This document shows positions 44,282-52,009 of a stretch of DNA of 64,000 nucleotides, piece after piece. The position numbers were made by a program, and so were the translations under genes. The notes under the pieces were generated by a model that worked only from the letters and a program-made list of their open reading frames with translations, made no database searches and had not been told where the DNA came from. Source of the stretch: an uncultured Ruminococcus sp. (GTDB taxonomy: Bacteria > Bacillota > Clostridia > Oscillospirales > Acutalibacteraceae); the NCBI GenBank assembly GCA_958403905.1, contig CATXZD010000010.1, positions 36,537 through 100,536 of the forward strand, given 5' to 3'. How positions within the stretch are numbered: the stretch's first letter is position 1; every line of letters begins with the position of its first letter.

Positions 44282-44534
44282 TCAATAAAGTGAAAAATTT
44301 AAATAAAATGCTGTCGGTATACTCACAATAAAGCAATAACAATACCTATATTTATTTTTTATTTTTCTTCAAAACAAGTCACATCTGTTTACAACGCAGA
44401 GAAACCACTTTGTACTACGTTAAAATATCTCTTTACTTTTTTATACATTTATTGTATAATATGCTTTAAAGCGATTACTGAAAAGCAGTTGCTTTTTTAT
44501 GTAAAATTTAAAGGACAGGAGGGACAAAAACATA
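44282..44534 (+). promoter_or_regulatory. ilvBNC promoter and leader
   Basis: TTTACT (44432-44437), 17-base spacer, TATAAT (44455-44460). Just after the expected transcription start an imperfect hairpin (AAGC...CTG with CAG...GCTT, about 44468-44491) runs into six Ts, which looks like a small attenuator. No leader peptide or T-box motif was found. Confidence 0.6.
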
Positions 44535-46157
44535 ATGATTAGCGGTGCTGAAATTATGGTAAAATGTTTGGAGGCTGAGGGCGTTTCAGTCGTCTTTGGT
44601 TATCCGGGTGCTGCGATATGCCCCTTTTACGATAAAATCTATGATTCTGATATAAAGCACATTCTCGTTCGTCAGGAACAGAATGCCGCTCACGCCGCAA
44701 GCGGATATGCACGCTGCAGTGGTAAACCGGGTGTTTGCGTCGCAACCTCCGGCCCCGGTGCGACAAACCTTATAACAGGTATTGCCACCGCCTACACAGA
44801 CTCAATTCCGATGGTAGCAATCACAGGACAGGTTCGTTCCGACTTGCTCGGACGTGACGTTTTTCAGGAGGCTGACATCACAGGTGCATGCGAACCGTTT
44901 GTAAAGCACAGCTACCTTGTCAGCAAAACCGAAGATTTGCCTCGTGTTTTCAAAGAGGCATTCCACATTGCCTCAACAGGCAGACAGGGTCCTGTACTTA
45001 TTGATATTCCTATGGATATTCAGACTAATGAAATTGAGGAGTTTGTTTATCCGGACAGCGTGAACATCATCGGTTACAAGCCCAACACAAAAGGGCACGC
45101 AATTCAGGTAAAACGTGCAATTGACGCTATCAAGTCAAGTAAACGTCCGCTTATCGTGTCAGGCGGAGGTGTTCTGAGTTCAGGCGTTAAGCTTCAATTT
45201 CAGGATTTTGCATTGAAAACGAGAATTCCCGTAATTTCTACAATGATGGGAATCGGCGTAATGCCAAGTGAGAACGAGCTTTATCTCGGTATGCTCGGCA
45301 CACACGGCAAGGCTGTTGCAAACCGTGCGCTTCATGAGGCTGACCTCGTAATCGTATGCGGTGCAAGACTCGGTGACAGAGCTGTTGCCGCTCCTCACCA
45401 GATGAGTGAAAACACAACCGTTATTCACATTGACATTGACCCTGCAGAAATCGGAAAGAATGTTAAAACCGAAATCCCGATTGTAGGCGATATGAGAAAC
45501 GTTCTTGATATGCTTGTTGAAAACATCGGCGATTACACCGTTCCCGAGCAGTGGCAGGAAACCGTAAAAACGTGGAAAAAAGATTTATTCAAAACTCCTC
45601 CCGTTTTTGACGGCTACGTTGAGCCCAGAACACTTGTGGGACACTTAAGCGCAATGTTCCGTTCAAAGGCAATTCTTGTTGCCGACGTTGGACAGAATCA
45701 AATCTGGTGCGCAAACAACTTCAGAATACGCGAAGGCAGATTCCTTACAACGGGCGGTATGGGAACTATGGGTTACTCAATTCCTGCCGCAGTGGGCGCA
45801 AAGTTTGCCCGCCCCGACCGTGACGTTATTGCAATCTGCGGTGACGGCAGCTTCCAGATGGGAATGAACGAGCTTGCAACAATTGCAGGAAACAAGCTGA
45901 ATATAAAAATCATTATTATGAGAAACACCAGACTCGGAATGGTGCGCGAGCTGCAGGACAAAAACTATAACGGCAGACACAGTGCCACAATTCTCCAGGG
46001 TGATCCCGATTTTCTTACAATCGCAAAAGCCTACGGAATTGACTGTGCCGAGGCAAGCTCCAACGAAGAGGCTGAAAACATTATCAAGGGAATCGTTGAC
46101 TCCGACAAACCGTTTATTCTTGTCTGCAACGTATATCCCGACACTCCGTCTATTTAA
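44535..46157 (+). CDS. ilvB: Acetolactate synthase large subunit
   Basis: A 540-residue thiamine-diphosphate enzyme that condenses two pyruvates (or pyruvate with 2-oxobutyrate) in valine/leucine/isoleucine synthesis. It has the catalytic Glu in 'LVRQEQNAAHAASGYAR' (about residue 47), 'TSGPGATNLITGIATAY', a FAD-binding middle domain and the ThDP motif 'CGDGSFQMGMNELATIAG' (about 434-451). GGAGGG lies about 11 bases before ATG 44535. The small subunit follows 12 bases later. Confidence 0.97.
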   Translation: MISGAEIMVKCLEAEGVSVVFGYPGAAICPFYDKIYDSDIKHILVRQEQNAAHAASGYARCSGKPGVCVATSGPGATNLITGIATAYTDSIPMVAITGQVRSDLLGRDVFQEADITGACEPFVKHSYLVSKTEDLPRVFKEAFHIASTGRQGPVLIDIPMDIQTNEIEEFVYPDSVNIIGYKPNTKGHAIQVKRAIDAIKSSKRPLIVSGGGVLSSGVKLQFQDFALKTRIPVISTMMGIGVMPSENELYLGMLGTHGKAVANRALHEADLVIVCGARLGDRAVAAPHQMSENTTVIHIDIDPAEIGKNVKTEIPIVGDMRNVLDMLVENIGDYTVPEQWQETVKTWKKDLFKTPPVFDGYVEPRTLVGHLSAMFRSKAILVADVGQNQIWCANNFRIREGRFLTTGGMGTMGYSIPAAVGAKFARPDRDVIAICGDGSFQMGMNELATIAGNKLNIKIIIMRNTRLGMVRELQDKNYNGRHSATILQGDPDFLTIAKAYGIDCAEASSNEEAENIIKGIVDSDKPFILVCNVYPDTPSI

Positions 46158-46169
46158 TGAGGTGAGAAA

Positions 46170-46661
46170 ATGCAGTATACATTATCAATACTTGTTGAAA
46201 ACCAGGCGGGCGTTCTCTCAAAAATTTCGGGACTTTTCTCCCGCAGAGGATTTAACATTGACTCTCTCGCAGTCGGCGTGACAAACACACCCGGCGTTTC
46301 GAGAATTACTATAGTTGCAAACGGCGACGAATATGTTGTTGAACAGCTTGAAAAACAGCTCAACAAGCTTATTCCCGTCATCAAGGTCAAGCGTCTTAAT
46401 AATGACGAATTTATCAGTCGTGAGCTTATTCTTATTAAGGTGCACTGCGCAGCCGCTAAGCGTGCCGAAATTATCAAAACGGCTGAAATTATGCAGGCTA
46501 AAATCGTTGACGTTGCTTCGAGCTGTGTTACGATTGAATACTGCGAATGTGCAAACCGAGTTAACACATTGATTGATTTACTCAAGCCTTATGGTATCCG
46601 TGAGATTGTAAGAACAGGTACTGTTGCCATTGACAGGGGCACAGCTTCGGTTTCCGTTTAG
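46170..46661 (+). CDS. ilvN: Acetolactate synthase small (regulatory) subunit
   Basis: A 163-residue protein. The N-terminal ACT domain 'LSILVENQAGVLSKISGLFSRRGFNIDSLAVG' would bind valine for feedback inhibition, and the ALS_ss C-terminal domain includes 'RELILIKVHCAAAKRAEI' and 'PYGIREIVRTGTVAIDRG'. GAGGTGAG precedes ATG 46170. It sits between ilvB and ilvC in one operon. Confidence 0.97.
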   Translation: MQYTLSILVENQAGVLSKISGLFSRRGFNIDSLAVGVTNTPGVSRITIVANGDEYVVEQLEKQLNKLIPVIKVKRLNNDEFISRELILIKVHCAAAKRAEIIKTAEIMQAKIVDVASSCVTIEYCECANRVNTLIDLLKPYGIREIVRTGTVAIDRGTASVSV

Positions 46662-46761
46662 GCAATACAGCATAACGAATTGCAGTATTGTCTGTAAATC
46701 TTACAGCATAACATATACATATTTATTACGCCGCAATCTGCGGTAAGGAGGATTCATTAAA

Positions 46762-47802
46762 ATGAAAGACTACAAAGAAAACATGAAAGCACCAATCTAT
46801 TACCAGTCAGACTGTAACCTTTCTTTACTCGACGGTAAGACAATTGCAATCATCGGTTACGGCAGCCAGGGTCATGCTCACGCTCTTAACCTTAAAGAGT
46901 CGGGCTGTAATGTAATTATCGGTCTTTACGAGGGAAGTAAGTCATGGGCAAAGGCTGAGGCACAGGGCTTTAAAGTATATACATCTGCCGAAGCTGCAAA
47001 ACAGGCTGACATTATAATGATTCTTATCAACGACGAGAAGCAGGCTGCTCTTTACAAGAACGACATTGAGCCAAACCTCGAAGCAGGCAATATGCTTATG
47101 TTCGCTCACGGTTTCAACATTCACTTCGAGCAGATTGTTCCTCCTGCTGACGTTGACGTTACAATGGTTGCTCCTAAAGGACCCGGTCACACAGTAAGAA
47201 GTGAATATCAGGCAGGCAAGGGTGTTCCCTGTCTTGTTGCTGTTCATCAGGACGCTACAGGCAAGGCTAAAGACCTCGCCCTCGCGTATGCTCTCGGTAT
47301 CGGCGGCGCAAGAGCAGGCGTTCTTGAAACAAACTTCAGAACAGAAACAGAAACAGACCTCTTTGGTGAGCAGGCTGTTCTCTGCGGCGGTGTTTGCGCA
47401 CTTATGCAGGCTGGTTTTGAAACACTTTGCGAAGCAGGTTATGACCCCAGAAACGCATACTTCGAGTGCATCCATGAGATGAAGCTCATCGTTGACCTTA
47501 TCTATCAGTCAGGCTTTGCAGGTATGAGATATTCAATCTCTAACACTGCTGAGTACGGCGACTACATCACAGGTCCCAAGATTATCACAGACGACACAAA
47601 GAAGGCTATGAAGCAGGTTCTTTCCGACATTCAGGACGGTACATTTGCTAAAGACTTCCTCCTTGATATGTCAAAGGCAGGCGGTCAGGCTCACTTCCGT
47701 GCTATGAGAAAGCTCGCAGCAGAAGCTCCTGCCGAAACAATCGGTAAGGAAGTTAGAAAGCTCTACAGCTGGTCAGACGAGGACAAGCTCATCAACAACT
47801 GA
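46762..47802 (+). CDS. ilvC: Ketol-acid reductoisomerase
   Basis: A 346-residue class I enzyme that isomerises and reduces acetolactate with NAD(P)H. It has the Rossmann motif 'IAIIGYGSQGHAHALNLKESG', 'APKGPGHTVRSEYQAGKGVP' and 'ETETDLFGEQAVLCGG' with the Mg ligands. AAGGAGG precedes ATG 46762. Codon use is biased as in adhE, suggesting high expression. An inverted pair, CAATAC/GTATTG (46663-46691), lies in the 100-base gap after ilvN. Confidence 0.97.
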   Translation: MKDYKENMKAPIYYQSDCNLSLLDGKTIAIIGYGSQGHAHALNLKESGCNVIIGLYEGSKSWAKAEAQGFKVYTSAEAAKQADIIMILINDEKQAALYKNDIEPNLEAGNMLMFAHGFNIHFEQIVPPADVDVTMVAPKGPGHTVRSEYQAGKGVPCLVAVHQDATGKAKDLALAYALGIGGARAGVLETNFRTETETDLFGEQAVLCGGVCALMQAGFETLCEAGYDPRNAYFECIHEMKLIVDLIYQSGFAGMRYSISNTAEYGDYITGPKIITDDTKKAMKQVLSDIQDGTFAKDFLLDMSKAGGQAHFRAMRKLAAEAPAETIGKEVRKLYSWSDEDKLINN

Positions 47803-47820
47803 TTTTCTTAATTCAAAAAT

Positions 47821-47866
47821 AATGGTCGGTTCACCGTCAATCGGTGTCCGACCATTTTGTTTTGTT
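47821..47866 (+). terminator. Terminator of the ilvBNC operon
   Basis: AATGGTCGG (47821-47829) pairs with CCGACCATT (47848-47856), with inner CACCG/CGGTG, followed by TTGTTTTGTTTG. Confidence 0.9.
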
Positions 47867-47913
47867 TGTTAATCCCAGTTATTCAATTGCAAGTTAATAT
47901 ACTTGGAACGGAG

Positions 47914-47952
47914 CGACCATTAACTCCACACTCCACTCTCCAAACTCCACAC
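47914..47952. repeat. Fragment of the MITE-like family (GGAGT-rich module)
   Basis: Read on the minus strand, this 39-base stretch matches 32880-32918 of element B at all but two positions. It consists of GGAGT-type units ending TTAATGGTCG. Confidence 0.75.
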
Positions 47953-47954
47953 TT

Positions 47955-48527
47955 TTAATATGTATGGTCGCAGATTTCATTTATTTTGTCACGGAGCTTT
48001 AAGAAATCATCAAAAGCCTCGGGCTTTCTTCTGGGGTCGCGCAAAACTGCCGCTGGGTGAAGCATAGCCATCATCTGTATTCCGCCTTTTTCAAACCACA
48101 AGCCGTGTTCCTTTGTAATTTTTATATCCGACTTTATAATTCTGCCTGCGGCTATTCTGCCAAGGCAAACGATAATTTTCGGGTTAATCATCTTTACCTG
48201 AGCCCTTAACCACTCAATGCACTGCTCCTGTTCCTCGGGTTTGGGGTCACGGTTCTGCGGAGGACGACATTTTACGATATTAGCTATATATATATTCTTG
48301 TTTCTGTCAAGGTCAACAGCAACAAGCATCTTGTCAAGCAGCTTGCCTGCTCTGCCGACAAACGGCTCGCCCTGCAAATCCTCGTTTTCGCCCGGTCCTT
48401 CACCGATAAACATAACCTCGGCGTTTTCGCTACCTTTGCCGACAACTACGTTGTGCCTTGTTTTACAAAGCTCACATTTTTCGCACTGCTCACAAGCAGT
48501 TTTTAATTCTTCCCAAGTGTTATACAT
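47955..48527 (-). CDS. Family 4 uracil-DNA glycosylase (4Fe-4S)
   Basis: A 190-residue protein with four cysteines placed as in iron-sulphur UDGs: two in the N-terminal 'CEQCEKCELC' cluster, then 'NIVKCRPPQNRDPKPEEQEQC'. Motif I is 'MFIGEGPGENEDLQGEPFVGRAG' and the C-terminal motif is 'AMLHPAAVLRDP'. It removes uracil from DNA. The minus-strand ATG is at 48527 with AAGGATAA upstream. It starts 16 bases after the methyltransferase gene in the same direction. Confidence 0.94.
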   Translation of the reverse strand: MYNTWEELKTACEQCEKCELCKTRHNVVVGKGSENAEVMFIGEGPGENEDLQGEPFVGRAGKLLDKMLVAVDLDRNKNIYIANIVKCRPPQNRDPKPEEQEQCIEWLRAQVKMINPKIIVCLGRIAAGRIIKSDIKITKEHGLWFEKGGIQMMAMLHPAAVLRDPRRKPEAFDDFLKLRDKINEICDHTY

Positions 48528-48542
48528 AAAAATTATCCTTTC

Positions 48543-49214
48543 TTACTTTATTGCCCAGAAACCTGCCTGCATATATGACATCCAAAGTATCTCCACAGCT
48601 TTAAAGCCTGTTTTCTTAAGCAGGCTGATGTGTTCCTCGATAGTTACAGGAAAAACCTCTGTACCACGTCTTTTAATATGTACTTCAGCTTCCGCTTCAC
48701 TCTTTCCGTGCTCCAAGAGGTATTTTCTCCACCTCTTCATACCAAATTCATCACATTCATTACAGGACAATGCTATATTTTCAAATGTTATATAAACACC
48801 ATCGTCCTTTAAAGCGTTAAAACACCTCTGCGTTGCTTTCGCACGCTGACCACTGTCAAGATAATGATGAGCCTGCACGGCAGTAATAATATCGAACTCA
48901 TTGTTGAAGCCAAGCTGTTGAGATGCAAGATTAACATACTTCACATTTTTATATTCTTTCAGCTTGTTTTTTGATTTTTCAAGCATTGCTTCTGACGGGT
49001 CACATAAAACTAAATCAACCGTATCAAATTTTTTCAAAACCTTTTGAGCAAGATTTCCTGTTCCACAGCCTGTATCAAGCCAGTTTATCCGACTAAGGTC
49101 AAGGCACTCAGTCAAATCTAAAATCTGATTGTGAAATTCAGTATAATACGGCAATACAGAATTAATACGGCTGTCATAGTCATTTGAAGTGTATGAAGAT
49201 AAATTATCCTTCAT
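48543..49214 (-). CDS. Class I SAM-dependent methyltransferase, substrate unknown
   Basis: A ~223-residue protein with SAM motif I 'LDTGCGTGNLAQKVLKKF', 'LVLCDPSEAMLEKSKNKL' and 'FDIITAVQAHHYLD', as in UbiE/BioC-like methyltransferases. The start is ATG 49214 with AAAGGATAA upstream. The ~18 bases spanning the ribosome-binding site and ATG are the same as in front of the downstream UDG gene, which suggests a local duplication. The substrate cannot be inferred. Confidence 0.88.
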   Translation of the reverse strand: MKDNLSSYTSNDYDSRINSVLPYYTEFHNQILDLTECLDLSRINWLDTGCGTGNLAQKVLKKFDTVDLVLCDPSEAMLEKSKNKLKEYKNVKYVNLASQQLGFNNEFDIITAVQAHHYLDSGQRAKATQRCFNALKDDGVYITFENIALSCNECDEFGMKRWRKYLLEHGKSEAEAEVHIKRRGTEVFPVTIEEHISLLKKTGFKAVEILWMSYMQAGFWAIK

Positions 49215-49242
49215 AAAAATTATCCTTTCCGTATACAAACCG

Positions 49243-49271
49243 TTGAAATTTGTTTAATTTAGTAGTAAAAT
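49243..49271 (+). promoter_or_regulatory. Promoter of pduL
   Basis: TTGAAA (49243-49248), 17-base spacer, TAAAAT (49266-49271). Confidence 0.65.
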
Positions 49272-49321
49272 AAATATATCAAGCCAAAACGGCTAAATTT
49301 AACGAATGGTGGTTTATTAAA

Positions 49322-49891
49322 ATGAAAGTAATGGTTGAAACATCTGCTCATCACGTTCACGTTACCAAAGAAACTCTTGAGGCTCTCTTTGGCAAGGGTG
49401 CAACACTCACTAATAAAAAGGATCTTTCACAGCCCGGTCAGTTTGCCTGCGTTGAAAAGGTAACTGTAATTGGCCCCAGAGGTGAAATGAAAATGTCAAT
49501 CCTCGGTCCCGAAAGAAGCGCAGATCAGGTTGAAATTTCACTCACAGACGCAAGAAAGCTCGGAATTGCCGCTCCTGTTAAGGAATCCGGCGACATTGCA
49601 GGTACCCCCGGCTGTAAACTCGTTGGCCCTGAGGGCGAGGTTGAAATTGAGTGCGGAGTTATCGCAGCTAAAAGACACATCCATCTTGACCCTGTAACAG
49701 CAGAGGAGTTTGGTCTTAAAGACAAGCAGATTGTATCCGTTAAGGTTGGCGAAAACTCAGGCAGAGCAACAACATTCGGTGATGTTGTTATCCGTGTAAG
49801 CCCAAGCTACGCTCCTGCAATGCATATTGACACCGACGAGTCAAATGCCGCAGGATTAGGCGGAACAGTCGAAGGTGAAATCATCGCTTAA
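49322..49891 (+). CDS. pduL: PduL-type phosphate acyltransferase
   Basis: A 189-residue phosphotransacylase converting acyl-CoA and phosphate to acyl-phosphate. It has the two metal-binding His motifs 'SAHHVHVTKETLEALFG' and 'AKRHIHLDPVTAEEFGL' and the 'ILGPERSADQVEISLTDARKLGI' segment. It lacks the N-terminal encapsulation peptide of microcompartment PduL and no shell genes are nearby, so it probably acts in the cytosol as the acetyl-CoA to acetyl-phosphate step of acetate formation. Codon use is biased toward high expression. No acetate kinase is adjacent. Confidence 0.92.
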   Translation: MKVMVETSAHHVHVTKETLEALFGKGATLTNKKDLSQPGQFACVEKVTVIGPRGEMKMSILGPERSADQVEISLTDARKLGIAAPVKESGDIAGTPGCKLVGPEGEVEIECGVIAAKRHIHLDPVTAEEFGLKDKQIVSVKVGENSGRATTFGDVVIRVSPSYAPAMHIDTDESNAAGLGGTVEGEIIA

Positions 49892-49906
49892 TAAGCACAT
49901 ACATTC

Positions 49907-49937
49907 AAAGGTTGTCCGAAAGGACAGCCTTTTTATT
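49907..49937. terminator. Terminator between pduL and the esterase gene
   Basis: AAAGGTTGTCC (49907-49917) pairs with GGACAGCCTTT (49922-49932) over a GAAA tetraloop, followed by TTATTT. Confidence 0.92.
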
Positions 49938-50712
49938 TACACAAAAACGTATGGAGAAAATCGGGAAAAATCTCTCTCCAAGCCTTTTCATTATGCTCGT
50001 TTTCAAACAAAACTACCTCGTTCATCATATCGTACGGGTAACCTGTTTCAGGCAGTAAATCGTACATTGCTTCAACGCTTTCAAAAATCATCTGTTCAAG
50101 CTCGTCGCCGTTTCCGCAGTAAATATAGAGATACGGCATATTATCAGTGATTTTATTCAGCAGATAATTTCTCCAATCGTCAGTCTTATAGCAGAGAAAT
50201 GCCGGAGAAAACGCTCCTACAAAGCTGAAAAAGCCGCTGTGCTCCATTCCCGAAAAGAATGACATCAAACCGCCCGACGAGCTTCCGCAGACTGCTCTTC
50301 CCCGTCTGTCCGTTCTTACGGGGAAATTTTCTTCAACGTACGGCACAACCGTATTCATCAAAAAATCATCAAAATTTTCGCCCTGCGGAGTGAAAATATC
50401 GTTTAACAACTCCCTGAGCTGAATTTCCCCGATACACTTCGGCGTAAGCTCGCTGTCACGGTACACGTTGCCGTTGTCAATGCCGACAATCACCGCACCC
50501 GACAAACCGTTTTTCATTTCGCTTTCAACCGCCTTAACAACCTCCCACGAACCGAAAGGCGTTGCGTTATCATCAAAGAGATTCTGTCCGTCAGTCATAT
50601 AAACTACTGACATTTTTTCGTTTTCTTTATGTTCGGGCACATAAATCCAAACACGCCTGTCACCTTTTTCGGGAAAAGGCAAAATGACAGTATGAATCTT
50701 TGAATTTGTCAT
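49933..50712 (-). CDS. Esterase-family alpha/beta hydrolase
   Basis: A ~259-residue protein resembling the Fes/IroE/feruloyl-esterase-like 'putative esterase' family. It has 'RRVWIYVP', 'VVYMTDGQNLFDD', the nucleophile elbow 'CGSSSGGLMSF' (Ser about residue 145) and a C-terminal 'ENEHNEKAWREIFPDFL' supplying the catalytic His. No signal peptide is visible, so it acts in the cytoplasm. The ATG at 50712 is favoured over the GTG at 50721 because GGTGAT sits just upstream. The substrate is unknown. Confidence 0.85.
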   Translation of the reverse strand: MTNSKIHTVILPFPEKGDRRVWIYVPEHKENEKMSVVYMTDGQNLFDDNATPFGSWEVVKAVESEMKNGLSGAVIVGIDNGNVYRDSELTPKCIGEIQLRELLNDIFTPQGENFDDFLMNTVVPYVEENFPVRTDRRGRAVCGSSSGGLMSFFSGMEHSGFFSFVGAFSPAFLCYKTDDWRNYLLNKITDNMPYLYIYCGNGDELEQMIFESVEAMYDLLPETGYPYDMMNEVVLFENEHNEKAWREIFPDFLHTFLCK

Positions 50713-50808
50713 AAATATCACCGATACTATTAAAACATAAAATTAAAAATCTTTCAAGCTGTATAAAAGAGTTTTTCTCGCCGATAATATGTAACGAGGT
50801 GATTTTTT

Positions 50809-51237
50809 ATGATTAACGATGTTGAAATGCTTACTTATGTCCTGCAAAACGCTGAAATGGGCTGTCAGGGTATAACAAGCGTACGAAAAAAGCTGCGCGA
50901 CAGCAAAGTTGAAGGTGTGCTGTGCGAGCAGCTTATAAAGTACGGAAAAATTTATCACTGTGCAAACAATATGCTTCGCAGCCGCGGTGCGGAAATTCAC
51001 CATGTAAGCCCTGTTACAAAGGCTATGACGCGTCATGCGGCAGAGCGTGACCTGAAGCGTGACCCCTCGTCTTCACACATTGCAGAAATGCTGATTAAAG
51101 GCAACACGATGGGAGTAAATAAAATGTCACGCCATATACGCAATTATGACGGAAGCGACCCTCACGTAAGCACGCTTGCCAAAAAAATGCTCGACACGGA
51201 GGAAGAAAACATCAGGGAAATAAAAGCATTTTTATAA
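50809..51237 (+). CDS. Hypothetical helical protein, possibly ferritin-like
   Basis: A 142-residue, nearly all-helical protein. The helices contain spaced Glu and His residues ('EMLTYVLQNAEMG', 'IHHVSPVTKAMTRHAAERD', 'SSSHIAEMLIKGN', 'LDTEEENIREIKAFL') reminiscent of a four-helix ferritin-like bundle. This is a pattern impression, not a family match. GAGGTGA precedes ATG 50809. It is a monocistron, divergent from the esterase gene. Confidence 0.65.
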   Translation: MINDVEMLTYVLQNAEMGCQGITSVRKKLRDSKVEGVLCEQLIKYGKIYHCANNMLRSRGAEIHHVSPVTKAMTRHAAERDLKRDPSSSHIAEMLIKGNTMGVNKMSRHIRNYDGSDPHVSTLAKKMLDTEEENIREIKAFL

Positions 51238-51285
51238 AATATTTTGTGATGTGCAGAAAGCCGTCTTTCGCAACGAGCCACACAC

Positions 51286-51843
51286 CTAAACAAGGTGTTT
51301 TCCTATCTGCAAAATTGCATTGTGACTGCAAATCAGCTTGCCGTTTTCCCTGATTCGTGCAGATTCTACTCTGTTCATTCTTCTTTTTCCGTATTCGGAA
51401 AGCAGTCTTTTAAGCTTTTTCGGAATTGACGGATAATCAAAAACAATATAGTAACTCTCCTTGTACAGATAAGCTGAATTTCTGTTACAGCAGATATTCA
51501 GCCTGTATAGCTTTTCAAGTGTATCAAGAAAATTTCCGCTGCCGCCTAAAGAATAGCAAACGCACTTGCCTGCGTCCTTTATTCTGTAGCTGCGGCGGTT
51601 TTTTTCATATACGGTAATCAGTATATAACATTCGTCCTCAAACGGCAGAGCCTCAATATCAACGTTTCTGTTGCAAATCTCAACCCCAGCTTTTGAACAG
51701 CCAAGCTTCATTATTTTTATAAGCGCCCTGCGTGAGTCGCTGTCGTGAAGATTAACCCTTTCAAAATCAATTGAGAACTCTTCCATATCCTTATTACATA
51801 AAATAATCAACACTTTATTTTCTCCAAGTTTATCAACAGTCAA
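51286..51843 (-). CDS. MecA-like Clp adaptor protein
   Basis: A 185-residue protein with the MecA N-terminal pattern ('NKVLIILCNKDMEEFSIDFERVNLHDSDSRRALIKIM', then an 'ALPFEDECYILITV' strand) and a C-terminal domain with 'NSAYLYKESYYIVFD'. MecA/YpbH proteins deliver substrates to ClpC. It is shorter than B. subtilis MecA (218 residues), with a reduced linker and a divergent C-terminal end. The TTG start at 51843 has GGAGG seven bases upstream. Confidence 0.75.
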   Translation of the reverse strand: MTVDKLGENKVLIILCNKDMEEFSIDFERVNLHDSDSRRALIKIMKLGCSKAGVEICNRNVDIEALPFEDECYILITVYEKNRRSYRIKDAGKCVCYSLGGSGNFLDTLEKLYRLNICCNRNSAYLYKESYYIVFDYPSIPKKLKRLLSEYGKRRMNRVESARIRENGKLICSHNAILQIGKHLV

Positions 51844-51947
51844 AGCCCTTCCTCCAAAAATAATACTATTAACATATTATGATTATCAAGGATTTTTTGC
51901 AAGTGAATATTAGTGGAAAAATGACAGGAAAATATTAATAATATATA

Positions 51948-51976
51948 TTGCCAATACTAACTTAAAATGATAAAAT
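51948..51976 (+). promoter_or_regulatory. Promoter of the GH13 gene
   Basis: TTGCCA (51948-51953), 17-base spacer, TAAAAT (51971-51976). Confidence 0.65.
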
Positions 51977-52009
51977 TGTAATGTAAATTATAATGAGAGG
52001 ATGTTATTT

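Noticed and set aside
44282..44534. T-box leader for ilvB
   Set aside because: No AGGGTGG(N)ACCGCG motif or specifier stem could be found.
46942..47475. 177-residue minus-strand open frame over ilvC
   Set aside because: Shadow of strongly biased ilvC codons; no ribosome-binding site or family resemblance.
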